Assembly: GCF_963518785.1 (NCBI RefSeq)
Contig: NZ_CAUQKJ010000002.1
Span: 62,001-126,000, forward strand
Origin: an uncultured Campylobacter sp.
Lineage (GTDB): Bacteria; Campylobacterota; Campylobacteria; Campylobacterales; Campylobacteraceae
Direction of reading: 5' to 3'
DNA: 64,000 nucleotides
Part shown: positions 16,631 to 25,343 of the stretch, piece by piece
Numbering within the stretch: position 1 is the stretch's first letter
Layout: each line of letters opens with the position of its first letter
Notes under the pieces: generated by a model
The model's input: the letters and a program-made list of their open reading frames with translations, nothing else
Told to the model about the DNA's origin: nothing
Database searches by the model: none
Program-made: the position numbers and the translations under genes

Positions 16631-18185
16631 GATCTTGCCTTAAAAAAGCTGCGATTTTGGCGGGATCTTTGATGCGCCAAAGATAGTCCAAAACCCCGTC
16701 GCTACTGCGCCATTCTCGCTTGCCGGAGAGGATTTTAGCCAAAAATTCCACCGCGGTATCTAGCGGGATCTCGCCGCCCTCTTTAAAGCTTCGTAAAATT
16801 TCATTCTCGGCTCGCGGTTTTGGATTTTGTGCCTCTATGCTCTGTGTCGTCGCGTCCACAACGTGCGGCGAAATTTCGATCTGCACGTCATCTCCGCGCT
16901 GAAGCACCAGAAGTAGGGCGCAGGCAAAGTCGCAGCGCTTCATATAGTCGTTATTTGCCTCCTCAAAATAGCAGAGCAGGGCGATTTTATCGTTATCCGA
17001 CTTGCATTTGCCGTCCTTACCATCTTCGTTTGCATCCTGCTCGGAGCCGGAATTTTCCGCGCTTTCTTTCAGCCTTGCAGCGGCGATTATTGCGCCGTTT
17101 TCGAGCGCGCACGCCGCGGAGATCGTCGAAATTTCGGCATGGTTTTGCGTAAAAATCGCATTTTGCGCCGCGATCGCGTTGAGTACGCTGACGCAAAAGC
17201 TCGAAGGCGAGACGCTTTCGCTCATCGAGCCGAGCAGGCTAAAACAGCGGTTGATCTCGCCCAGGCGCGAGCAAAAGACGAGCGGCAGCCCTTCGCGCTG
17301 CGTCGCGGAGCTTTGCATCGCATGATCGCAGGTTTCCGAGCGTTCGTTCGTTTTGAAATTTTGCCTTGTCGAATTTAAAGAATTTTCATTTGTGAAATCT
17401 TGCTGCGTCGAATTTAAATTTTGCGGCATAAAATTTAAAGAATTTTCGCTTGAAAAATCTTGCGACAATGGATTTTGCGCGGCGGTGCGGCTTTTGCTCG
17501 CGTCTAAATTTTGCGACGCAGGATTTAAGGAGCCCTTCTCGGCTAAACTCTGCGGCGCATTTTGCGAAATTTCGCCTAAAAGCGAGATGCAAAGTTTCGC
17601 CCCAAGTCCCAAGCGGCGGCGTTGCAACGGCGGGATGTGCGCAAGAGCTGGCTTTTTCTTTAAAGCTTCGAGCGCTAAAATTTCATCTTTTAAGCGGGCG
17701 TGAGCAGAAATTTTTAAATTTTCTACGAGGCTATTTTGTAAAGCCTCGCTCTCGCGCGCAGCGAAATTTTTGTAAAGCTCCGCCGCCTTTTCGGAGCTGC
17801 AATCAAAAGTGCGCGCGGAGCTAAATTTAGATGCAACCGCTTCTTGTTTTAATCCCAGCTCCGAGCCACGCTTGGTAAAATTTTCAATAAAACTCTCTGC
17901 GGTAAGGTCGCAACCTGCGCTTTTGTTATTTTCGCACACTGCAAAATTTGCAGAATTTATAGAATTTTGCTCGCAGTCCGAAATATCTGTAAAATCTTGC
18001 GTAGAATTTGCCGTAAAATCATACGTAAAATTTTGATCCGTATCGCAAGCGAGATCGGAATTTCCGCCTAAGCTTACATCGGAAATTCCGTCCGAGCAAG
18101 CGGCGAGATTTTTATAAAACTCCGCCGGCTCGCCCGAAATTATCGCGCTTGCGTAAGATATGCCGAAGCTTAGTTCATTTTGCAA
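16620..18185 (-). CDS. Ketosynthase-like chain-length factor (ketoacyl-synt_2 type) with large insertions
   Basis: The conserved core is split: PPLQRRRLGLGAKL (about 185-198), then LPLVFCSRLGEINRCFSLL and SPSSFCVSVLNAIAA (about 300-340). These match the short beta-ketoacyl-synthase-N-like protein of aryl-polyene clusters, probably the ApeC-type partner of the main ketosynthase. No ACTS-type active cysteine is present, as expected for a chain-length factor. The family is usually near 240 residues; this one has 521. The excess lies in Asn/Ser/Gln/Asp-rich stretches near residues 30-175, 205-298 and 375-400. The second contains a direct repeat of about 20 residues (QDFSSENSLN, QDFTNENSLN). Confidence 0.75.
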   Translation of the reverse strand: MQNELSFGISYASAIISGEPAEFYKNLAACSDGISDVSLGGNSDLACDTDQNFTYDFTANSTQDFTDISDCEQNSINSANFAVCENNKSAGCDLTAESFIENFTKRGSELGLKQEAVASKFSSARTFDCSSEKAAELYKNFAARESEALQNSLVENLKISAHARLKDEILALEALKKKPALAHIPPLQRRRLGLGAKLCISLLGEISQNAPQSLAEKGSLNPASQNLDASKSRTAAQNPLSQDFSSENSLNFMPQNLNSTQQDFTNENSLNSTRQNFKTNERSETCDHAMQSSATQREGLPLVFCSRLGEINRCFSLLGSMSESVSPSSFCVSVLNAIAAQNAIFTQNHAEISTISAACALENGAIIAAARLKESAENSGSEQDANEDGKDGKCKSDNDKIALLCYFEEANNDYMKRCDFACALLLVLQRGDDVQIEISPHVVDATTQSIEAQNPKPRAENEILRSFKEGGEIPLDTAVEFLAKILSGKREWRSSDGVLDYLWRIKDPAKIAAFLRQDRER

Positions 18186-18597
18186 TGTAGCCTCTTAACG
18201 TGACACCGCTCATTATCGTGCCTACGCCGCATTCAAACTCTTTGTCGCTTACGAAAACGTTTTTGTAATAATAGCTCGTGATATTGACGACCTTATTGCC
18301 GCCCTCTTTTTTAGCGCGATCTTGAAAGCTAAGCAGCGCCGATAAAAACGCACGGTTGCATGCGGCTTGATCGGTCTTATTGATGCTGTTTGTTTTTTTG
18401 TTCGAGCTTAGTTGCTGCGTGATCTTTCTGCCTGCAGATTTGTTACCGAAGTAGAATTTTATGTTCGGATCGAGCTTGGCTTTAGCGTCTGGCTCTGCAA
18501 GTGCCGCAGCGATCGGGAAGCGCACGACATCGTTTTTGGCATAAGCCGCATTAGCGACGAAAAGCGTCGCAACTACGAAAAATAGAAATTTTTTCAT
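18175..18597 (-). CDS. Small secreted protein conserved in some APE clusters, function unknown
   Basis: The 140-residue protein starts with a clear Sec signal peptide (MKKFLFFVVATLFVANAAYA). The mature part is basic in the middle with two cysteines (QAACNRAF, FECGVGT) and ends GTIMSGVTLRGYIAK. Homologues are often mislabelled as an excinuclease ATPase subunit; no ATPase motif is present. Good ribosome-binding site (AAAGGAGAG region). It overlaps the chain-length-factor gene by 11 bp and lies 10 bp after the ketosynthase gene, so it is probably co-expressed and acts in the periplasm. Confidence 0.7.
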   Translation of the reverse strand: MKKFLFFVVATLFVANAAYAKNDVVRFPIAAALAEPDAKAKLDPNIKFYFGNKSAGRKITQQLSSNKKTNSINKTDQAACNRAFLSALLSFQDRAKKEGGNKVVNITSYYYKNVFVSDKEFECGVGTIMSGVTLRGYIAK

Positions 18598-18607
18598 TTT
18601 CTCTCCT

Positions 18608-19837
18608 TTAGTCGATAAATTTTTTAAAAATCAAAGAGGTGTTCACGCCGCCGAAAGCAAAGTTGTTATTCATAACATAGTCCGTCTTTATCTCCTGCGG
18701 CTTCGTGAGGTATCTAAGCGGCGCGCACTGCGGATCGATATCACGTAAATTTAGATTCGGATAGAATAGCCCCTCATTCATCATCATCACCGAGATGAAA
18801 CTCTCCAGCGTCCCGCACGCGCCCAAAGTATGACCCAAATAGCCTTTATAAGAGCTCACCGGCATTTGCGAGCCGAAAATTTCATGCGTTGCAGCAGATT
18901 CCGCGACATCGCCCTGCTTGGTCGCCGTAGCATGGGCGTTTACATGCCCGATGAGATCTGGCGAAATGGCGGCGTCTTTGAGCGCCAGCTGCATCGCCGC
19001 GCGCATAGTCTCACTCTGTGGGCGGGTGATATGCGTGCCGTCGCAGGTCGTGCCGAAGCCCACTATCTCGGCGTGAATTTTAGCGCCGCGCGCAAGTGCG
19101 CTTTCGAGGCTTTCTAGCACGAACATAGCGCCGCCTTCGCCCAAAACCAGCCCGTCGCGCGCTATATCAAACGGCGCGGGGCTGAGGGTAGGGGTGTCGT
19201 TTTTGCAGCTTGTCGCGTAGAGTTTATCAAATACGAATGCCTGGCTTGGGTGCAGCTCGTCCGCGCCGCCTGCTAGCATCATATCCGCAAGGCCAAATTT
19301 TATCGCTTCGTAGGAGTAGCCGATCGCTTGAGATGCGCTCGTGCACGCAGAGCTCGTAGGTATGAGCCTGCCTTTTAGTCCGTAGTAGATCGCGATATTT
19401 GCAGCGACGGTGTGAGGCATCATCTTGACGTAGGAGTTGGCGTTGAAGGTGCTATCCTTGCCATGCAAAATATCTATGACCTCGCCAGTAGCCTTTGCAT
19501 CGCCGCTACAGCTACCCGCTGCGACGCCCATACGACCGTCCTTTATGCGCTCATCCTCTAAAAGACCCGCATCCGCCAGAGCCTCATTCGCAGCATCAAC
19601 GCCGAACATCGCTACCTTGCCCATCGAGCGGGTATCTTTGCGGCTCCAGTGCGCGGGCGGCGCATAATTCGGTATCGGCGCGCCCAGCCTAGTGTTTAGC
19701 TCCTCGCCGAAGATATCCCATTCGCTCATATAAACTACGGCGCTTTTTTGCTGCGCCAAATTCTGCTTTATGCTCGCCCAGTCCCGTCCGAATGCACAGA
19801 CGTTGCCAAAACCCGTAATAACTACTCTATTTAACAT
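18608..19837 (-). CDS. Beta-ketoacyl-ACP synthase of the APE cluster (ApeR-like)
   Basis: FabF-type ketosynthase, 409 residues, with the full Cys-His-His triad: SSACTSASQ (Cys165), NAHATATKQGD (His302) and GHTLGACG (His336). It should condense malonyl-ACP onto the growing chain. Unlike the other ketosynthase it carries no low-complexity insertion. Its ATG overlaps the ketoreductase stop by 7 bp. Assignment to the ApeR position rests on gene order. Confidence 0.88.
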   Translation of the reverse strand: MLNRVVITGFGNVCAFGRDWASIKQNLAQQKSAVVYMSEWDIFGEELNTRLGAPIPNYAPPAHWSRKDTRSMGKVAMFGVDAANEALADAGLLEDERIKDGRMGVAAGSCSGDAKATGEVIDILHGKDSTFNANSYVKMMPHTVAANIAIYYGLKGRLIPTSSACTSASQAIGYSYEAIKFGLADMMLAGGADELHPSQAFVFDKLYATSCKNDTPTLSPAPFDIARDGLVLGEGGAMFVLESLESALARGAKIHAEIVGFGTTCDGTHITRPQSETMRAAMQLALKDAAISPDLIGHVNAHATATKQGDVAESAATHEIFGSQMPVSSYKGYLGHTLGACGTLESFISVMMMNEGLFYPNLNLRDIDPQCAPLRYLTKPQEIKTDYVMNNNFAFGGVNTSLIFKKFID

Positions 19838-20565
19838 AATCCACCGTCTATTTTAATAACCTCTTTTGTAATGTATGCGGAATTTTCGCTTAGTAAAAAC
19901 TCCACCAAATGCGCCACCTCGCTCGGCTCGCCGATGCGGCCTAGCGGGATTGCGCTTAAAATTTGCTCGCTTGCAGCTTCGTTTATACCTTCGCTCATCG
20001 CCGTTTTGATGAGCCCGGGAGCTACCACGTTTACCGTGATCTTGCGACTTGCAAGCTCTATCGCCAGGGATTTTGCCGCAGCGATTAGACCTCCTTTGCT
20101 AGCGGCGTAGTTGCTCTGGCCGCGGTTGCCGGCAATTCCGCTAACCGAGCTCATCACCACGATACGCCCGCCCTTTTTGGCACGGATCATCGGCATCAGC
20201 GCAGGCTTTAGGACGTTATAAAACCCGCCTAAATTCGTATCTATCACGCTTTGCCAATCCTCGCGTTCGAACCATACGAAGGAGTTATCCCGCGTGATGC
20301 CCGCATTTAGCACGATGCCCCAGTATGCGCCGTTTGCCTCTATGTCTGCTTCGATCTGCTCCTGCGCCGCGGCAGTGTCTGCAACGTCAAATTTTAAAAT
20401 TTGAACTTCCGCTGCGCCCGCGTCCAAGCAGCGTTTCGCTACGTCATTAAGCTTTGCTTCGTTGCGCCCATTTAACGCCAAGCCGTAGCTCTTTTGCGCT
20501 AAATTTAACGCGCACGCCTCGCCGATACCGCCGCTTGCTCCGGTAATTAAAATTCTCTTAACCAT
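19831..20565 (-). CDS. 3-oxoacyl-ACP reductase (ketoreductase) of the APE cluster
   Basis: FabG-like short-chain dehydrogenase, 244 residues: cofactor motif TGASGGIG (8-15), NAG at 88-90, catalytic Ser140 and Tyr153-xxx-Lys157 (SNYAASKGG). It reduces the beta-keto group made by the ketosynthases to a hydroxyl before dehydration (the ApeQ role). With no enoyl reductase in the cluster, double bonds are kept, as a polyene requires. Confidence 0.9.
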   Translation of the reverse strand: MVKRILITGASGGIGEACALNLAQKSYGLALNGRNEAKLNDVAKRCLDAGAAEVQILKFDVADTAAAQEQIEADIEANGAYWGIVLNAGITRDNSFVWFEREDWQSVIDTNLGGFYNVLKPALMPMIRAKKGGRIVVMSSVSGIAGNRGQSNYAASKGGLIAAAKSLAIELASRKITVNVVAPGLIKTAMSEGINEAASEQILSAIPLGRIGEPSEVAHLVEFLLSENSAYITKEVIKIDGGLC

Positions 20566-20986
20566 TTATACTCTTTATCATTTCGTCGCTTGCGCGCATT
20601 ACGCTAAGCGTGGCGCTTGCGATATGTTCGTCGCCGCAGCGGATCTCGCAGTCGAAGATATATAGTCCCTCGCCGTCGCTTACGCTCTGCCTCGCCGTCG
20701 TGATTACGCGCTCGCCCACCTTCAGGCTTGCGCGCGAAATATCGAGGTTTCGCACGCCCAGCAAAAACCCAAGCCTCGCCTCGCCGTCATTTCGATAGCC
20801 CGAATAGGCGCCTATGCTCTGCGCCATGATCTCCATATACGCGTAGCTGCCGAGCTCGCCGTTTTCGGTAAATGGCGAGTCCTCTTTAATGCTAAACGCA
20901 CAGCTCGCATATCCGTCGCTAATCTCTAAAATTTCATCCGCGAAGACCATATATCCGCTCTGCGGTAGGATGCTAGAGGCTCTCAT
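20558..20986 (-). CDS. Hotdog dehydratase of the APE cluster (ApeP-like)
   Basis: The start at ATG 20986 overlaps the ketosynthase TGA in an ATGA and gives 142 residues; an upstream in-frame ATG at 21076 would add 30 arginine-rich residues read antisense-like through the ketosynthase end. SYAYMEIMAQSIGAYSGYR is the central helix of the ApeP/ApeI dehydratase family. It probably pairs with the dehydratase domain of the ligase fusion, as ApeI and ApeP form a complex in characterised systems. Confidence 0.85.
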   Translation of the reverse strand: MRASSILPQSGYMVFADEILEISDGYASCAFSIKEDSPFTENGELGSYAYMEIMAQSIGAYSGYRNDGEARLGFLLGVRNLDISRASLKVGERVITTARQSVSDGEGLYIFDCEIRCGDEHIASATLSVMRASDEMIKSING

Positions 20987-22473
20987 ACGCGTCCTATTAT
21001 GGTTACGGCGTTGTCGCCGCCGAAGGCAAAATTTAGATTCATCGCGGTATCTACGCGCGCTTTTTTGGCTTCGCACGCGAGATTAAATTTAGACAGCGCA
21101 GCCTGAATTTCGCTCGTTTGCGAAGTTTGATCAGCGGCGTATTTTAAAATTTTATCGTCCGTGCCTTGCATAGCTTTAGATGCAGCCAAAATTTCATCCG
21201 CGCCGCTTTTTGAAATTTCACCCTGCGCGTTTTGAAGAATTTCACCGCCCGAGCTGCATAAAATTTGATCGCTTGCGCTGTTTAAAATTTCATCGTTTTG
21301 CTCGCCGTGCCGCGCCTGCGCGCCGCGAAAAATTTCAGCCTCCGAGCCGCCCCAAATTTTATCATTCGTAAAATTCGGCGGGATCACGCCCTGTCTGATC
21401 GCCTCGTAGCAGACGGCAAGCTCGATCGCCCCCGCCGCGCCCAGGGTGTGTCCGATTGCCCATTTTGACGAGCTTGCGGGCGTTAAGGGTAGGGCGGCAC
21501 TCATAGCCAAGGCCTCCATCGCGTCGTTAGCCGCAGTGCCCGTGCCGTGCAGATTTACGTAATCCACGCCTTGCAGCTGTGCCGATTTTAGCGCGGTTTT
21601 GATCGCCGTGATCTGCATGCGCGCGCCGGGATCAGGCTTGGTGATGTGGTAGGCGTCGGAGTTTGCTGCGTGAGCTAAAAACGCAACGTCGCTTATGCGC
21701 TCGCGCGAAAGCACGAATGCGCAGGCTCCTTCGCCCAGATTTGTGCCTGATCGCGCCTCTGAAAACGGCTTTAGCGGCTGCTCGCTTAAAATTTCAAGCG
21801 CGCTAAAGCCCTGCAGCGTGAGCTCGTCGAGTGCGTCGGCGCCGCCGAATACGACCGCGTCACAAAGTCCCGCGCAGATGAGGCGCGAAGCTTCGATGAG
21901 AGCTTTGTTTCCGCTGGTACACGCGCTCGAAACTCCAATCGCGACGGATTTTAGCCCGAAATGTTCGCGGATAAAATTTGCGGGATTTGCGTGAGAGTTG
22001 CGCTCGAAGCAGAAGTTTTTAAATTTATCGTTTGCGGCTTTTGAAATTCTGGCGAAATTTTCGCCGTTCATCGCAGAAATCTCACTGCACGGCGCGGAGC
22101 TCTCGCCGTCTTGCGAGATAGAATTTCCCGCGTCTTTGCCGCAAGCGAAAAATTCCGCATAATTTTCCTGCACGCCGGTATTGGTGGTCGCAAACACAAC
22201 TCCTACGCGGTGCGCGCCGAATTTTTGCACGGCTTGCTCTATTTGCTCTTGCGCGCCGAGGCAGGCGTAAAGCGCCAGAGCGTTCGTGCGCGTGGCGTAG
22301 GCGCGATCTTTGATCCTCGGCAGCGGCGTATCCACGCGCCCGAAAATGAAATTTTTACCGCAGACGCTAAGCTTTTGCAGCGCGGATCTCTTCTCGCACA
22401 GCGCGCTAAAAAGCTCTGCGGCGCTGTTTGCGCCCGCGCAGATGAGCCCGGGGTTACTTAGATACTGCGTCAT
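20983..22473 (-). CDS. Beta-ketoacyl-ACP synthase of the APE cluster (ApeO-like) with repeat insertions
   Basis: A complete ketosynthase triad is visible: SSACTSGNKA (Cys185), NLHGTGTAAND (His309) and GHTLGAAG (His342). The protein has 496 residues where about 390-400 are usual. One extra segment lies near residues 112-157. A second, about 370-470, contains five 8-residue units (DEILNSAS, DQILCSSG, GEILQNAQ and so on) encoded by an exact 24-bp DNA repeat. The conserved C-terminus (NLNFAFGGDNAVTII) follows, so the insertion is tolerated. Probably the extending ketosynthase paired with the chain-length factor. Confidence 0.88.
   Translation of the reverse strand: MTQYLSNPGLICAGANSAAELFSALCEKRSALQKLSVCGKNFIFGRVDTPLPRIKDRAYATRTNALALYACLGAQEQIEQAVQKFGAHRVGVVFATTNTGVQENYAEFFACGKDAGNSISQDGESSAPCSEISAMNGENFARISKAANDKFKNFCFERNSHANPANFIREHFGLKSVAIGVSSACTSGNKALIEASRLICAGLCDAVVFGGADALDELTLQGFSALEILSEQPLKPFSEARSGTNLGEGACAFVLSRERISDVAFLAHAANSDAYHITKPDPGARMQITAIKTALKSAQLQGVDYVNLHGTGTAANDAMEALAMSAALPLTPASSSKWAIGHTLGAAGAIELAVCYEAIRQGVIPPNFTNDKIWGGSEAEIFRGAQARHGEQNDEILNSASDQILCSSGGEILQNAQGEISKSGADEILAASKAMQGTDDKILKYAADQTSQTSEIQAALSKFNLACEAKKARVDTAMNLNFAFGGDNAVTIIGRV
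21189..21308. repeat. 24-bp RAATTY-anchored tandem repeat inside the ketosynthase gene
   Basis: RAATTY words start at 21189, 21213, 21237, 21261 and 21285, an exact 24-bp period over five units. A further pair 24 bp apart is at 21330 and 21354. The frame is preserved. Confidence 0.85.
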
Positions 22474-22870
22474 ATCGGCGCCCCTTTGCGTTTATGGTGA
22501 AATTCGCTTTATCCGCATTCTCAAGCAGGGCTAAAAATACGCGCTCGCTCTGTGAATCGGGCGGCAGGAAGCCGTCGTTGCGAAATTTCGCCTCGCCGTC
22601 CGCGATCGATAAAATTTTACGTGCGATCGGCGCGCCTAGCATATCGAGCCAGACGAGCTTGTAGCGACTCTCCTCGCCGTTTGCGGGTGAAATTTTTGAG
22701 ATCAGGGCTCTGCTTTTTACGCCGAGCTCGTCCGTCAGGATGAACTGCTTTTGGTTAAATTCCGCTATCTGCTCGGGCGCCTTGCGCGCGCATCCGTCTA
22801 TAAAAAACGCGGCGCAAAGCAGAATGAAAGCCGTTTTAGAAATAGCGTAAAAACGATAAACAGGTCTCAA
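22454..22870 (-). CDS. Putative lipoprotein of the APE cluster (DUF3261-like)
   Basis: The 138-residue protein has an N-terminal hydrophobic segment (AFILLCAAFF) ending in IDGC, a weak lipobox with Cys27. DUF3261-type lipoproteins are regular members of aryl-polyene clusters and probably sit in the outer membrane to receive the product. It overlaps the ketosynthase start by 20 bp and the phosphopantetheinyl transferase stop in an ATGA. Confidence 0.72.
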   Translation of the reverse strand: MRPVYRFYAISKTAFILLCAAFFIDGCARKAPEQIAEFNQKQFILTDELGVKSRALISKISPANGEESRYKLVWLDMLGAPIARKILSIADGEAKFRNDGFLPPDSQSERVFLALLENADKANFTINAKGRRYDAVSK

Positions 22871-23409
22871 AAATTCTCCCTAAAAACGAGCGAAATCATA
22901 ATCTCGCCCTCTAAAATATAGCTTTTGTAGGGCCACGCCCTGCCGCGCTCATCAAGCGCCAGAGCCTCTCCATCTGCGCCGCGCGCCAGCCCCACGCGAG
23001 CAAGCGCGTAAAAACCTAGGCTTCGCGCCTTAATCAGCGCCTCTTTGATCGTGTAAATTTTATAAAAAATGAGCATCTTTTCGCTTTCGTCTGTCGCCGC
23101 TAAAAGCTCGCGCTCAAAGGCGTTGAAACAAAACTCGCTCGCCGCGGCAAAATCCCGCGGTTTTAAAATTTCAAGATCGAGCCCGAACTTTTGCCTCGCA
23201 AAACCCACGGCAACGATCGTTTTGCCCTCCGCGCTTTTGTGTGAGATGCAAAATTCGCCGCGTTTTTTAAAGCGCGCCTTAAGCGCCCGTGAAACGCGAA
23301 ACTCGCGCAGATGGGCTCTCGCGCGCGCCAGCTTTTTATCGCGCCTGCTCAAAAGCCGCCGCGGAGCGCACAGATCCTCGTCGGTGATTAAAATTTTTAT
23401 CTCGCTCAT
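22867..23409 (-). CDS. 4'-phosphopantetheinyl transferase (Sfp type), first gene of the APE run
   Basis: The 180-residue protein carries the Sfp-family signatures FGLDLE (Asp78, Glu80, metal binding) and FYKIYTIKEALIKA (112-125, with the conserved KEA). It would convert the two cluster ACPs to holo form. A dedicated transferase inside the cluster supports independence from the housekeeping AcpS. ATG 23409 follows a GGAGC site. A TA-rich stretch upstream (about 23430-23455) is the best candidate for the cluster promoter. Confidence 0.85.
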   Translation of the reverse strand: MSEIKILITDEDLCAPRRLLSRRDKKLARARAHLREFRVSRALKARFKKRGEFCISHKSAEGKTIVAVGFARQKFGLDLEILKPRDFAAASEFCFNAFERELLAATDESEKMLIFYKIYTIKEALIKARSLGFYALARVGLARGADGEALALDERGRAWPYKSYILEGEIMISLVFRENF

Positions 23410-24164
23410 AAAGCTCCGATTTTACTAAAATAGTCTTTATAAAAATATAAAATAGCGCTGCGGCGTTGAAATTTCGTTTAAAATTTATTTGATGCGATTG
23501 GGCCCAAAGGTGCATTAAAACATAAAATTTATCGCGTTTGCGCTAAGGCCTCGGGCGCGGTAAAATTTTAAAATTTAGCGCGTTTACGATCTGCGCCGCG
23601 CGCTTTTTTTTGGTTCGTCGTGTGTCACTGCTATGCGGCGTCGGCTGTGTTCGTTACGCTCGTCTTGTTCGTCGTATTTTGTGTGACCGTCATGTTTGGT
23701 TAAATTTTAGCGTGGCTGTATCAAGAGGCAGGCAGCGTAAGGCTTGAAAGCCTCGGCGTAAAATTTTAAAATTTCACGATGAAATTTTAAAAGCTCTGCC
23801 GCTGGCGGCGTTTGTGCTAGAGCTTTTGCGGCGAAATCTAGATGCGTCGTGCGATGAAATTTTAAAATTCCGAAGCGAAATTTTAAATCACGAGCAGTGC
23901 GTGGCGCAGCAGGCGTCGCAGTATGGCAGCGCAAAATTAGCCGCATTTTAATAAAACGGCATAAAATTTAAGCGCTCCTGAATACGGCAGCTTGAAATTT
24001 AATTAAAGCGGCACGAAATTCAATCGCGCTTAGCTGCCGCAACCGCATTAAATTTTGAGCCGCGCCGTGCCACACTAAATTTGCCGCTAAGCCGCAATTA
24101 AATTTTATGTAAAAATTTCGCTGCTAAGCTACGACAAATTTAGATTCAAATTTCGCTAGCGTGC
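23410..24164. other. 750-bp non-coding region upstream of the APE cluster
   Basis: TA-rich DNA at 23430-23455 may hold the promoter for the leftward cluster. The rest is dense in AAATTT words alternating with GC-rich stretches (for example 23755-23895 and 23960-24130). ORFs here are short and look like chance frames in repeat DNA. Confidence 0.5.
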
Positions 24165-25343
24165 CTATCTGTGGTAATTTTTTACGAATTTTTCTATGCG
24201 CTCAAAGCCGCGTTTTAGATTTTCCATAGAGCACGCAAAGCTTACGCGGAAGTGCCCATCCATGCCAAATCCGCTTCCTGGCACCGTGGCTACGAGCCCT
24301 TTATCTAGCAGCTGCATGCAGAATTTCATACTATCAGGTTCTACCTGGGAGCAATCTATGAAGAAATAAAATGCGCCATCTGGTTTTACGACACTAAGCC
24401 CAGGAATCGCGCCTATCGCGTCTGTGCCAAAATCGCGCCTGCGCTCGTATTCGCGCCTCATCTCCTCGATATAATCATCCGCCTCGCCGCGCAGCACCGG
24501 CATAGCGCCTGCCTGGACGATGCTTGCTACGTTGCTGACGCTTTGACTTTGTAGGCTGATCATAGCCTTATTTAGCTCATCGATCGCACAGGCGGTGTAG
24601 CCAAAGCGCCAGCCGGGCATCGCGCCGCATTTGCTTAGCCCGTTTATTGTTACGGTGCGCCCGAACATATCCTCGCTGATGCTTGCTGCGGCTATGAAGC
24701 TCTTGCCGAAGACGATTTTTTCGTAAATTTCATCGGCAATTACCAAAATATCCGTACCTTTTAGTACTTCCGCAAGCTCTTGCAGCTCCTGGCGCGAATA
24801 TACGGCGCCTGCGGGGTTGCTTGGGTTGAAAAGGCACAGCGCCTTCGTGCGCGGCGTGATCGCGGCTTTGAGCTGCGAGGCGGTGATTTTGTATCGGTTT
24901 TCCGCCTTAGTGTCTACGATGACGGGCTCGCTGCCACAGAATTTTACGATTTCAGGGTAGGTGACCCAATAAGGCGCCGGTATTATGACCTCATCGCCTT
25001 CGTTTAAGATGCAGTTAAAGGCGTTAAATAGCGAGTGTTTGGCGCCTACATTAGTGATGATCTGATCAGGTCTGTAGTTTAGGCCGTTGTCGCGCTTTAG
25101 CTTTTGCGCGATTAAATTTAAAATTTCAGGCGTTCCGGCAACCGGTGTATATTTTCCACAGCCCTTAGCCATAGCTTCTATGACAGCTTTTTTGGCGACC
25201 TCTGCAGTATCGAAATCAGGCTCGCCCGCACTTAGGATTACGACGTCTTGCCCCTGAGCTTTCATCTGCTTGGCTTTGGTGCTGATTGCGATCGTTAGGC
25301 TTTCGCCGAGCTTGCTTACGCGACTTGAAAGTGTTAATTTCAT
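24165..25343 (-). CDS. aspB: Class I aspartate aminotransferase
   Basis: Fold-type I PLP aminotransferase, 392 residues from ATG 25343, which overlaps the upstream TGA in an ATGA. The PLP lysine lies in NGLSKCGAMPGWRFGY, and the phosphate and substrate arginines are in the usual places (FRVSFACS near the C-terminus). It converts oxaloacetate and glutamate to aspartate and 2-oxoglutarate. Last gene of the hisS operon. Confidence 0.88.
   Translation of the reverse strand: MKLTLSSRVSKLGESLTIAISTKAKQMKAQGQDVVILSAGEPDFDTAEVAKKAVIEAMAKGCGKYTPVAGTPEILNLIAQKLKRDNGLNYRPDQIITNVGAKHSLFNAFNCILNEGDEVIIPAPYWVTYPEIVKFCGSEPVIVDTKAENRYKITASQLKAAITPRTKALCLFNPSNPAGAVYSRQELQELAEVLKGTDILVIADEIYEKIVFGKSFIAAASISEDMFGRTVTINGLSKCGAMPGWRFGYTACAIDELNKAMISLQSQSVSNVASIVQAGAMPVLRGEADDYIEEMRREYERRRDFGTDAIGAIPGLSVVKPDGAFYFFIDCSQVEPDSMKFCMQLLDKGLVATVPGSGFGMDGHFRVSFACSMENLKRGFERIEKFVKNYHR

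Noticed and set aside
18175..18597. Excinuclease ATPase subunit label
   Set aside because: No Walker or zinc-finger motif; the protein is small and secreted.
23707..23946. 79-codon minus-strand ORF upstream of the APE cluster
   Set aside because: Repeat-derived frame (KFHRE, KFYAE words) without start signals.
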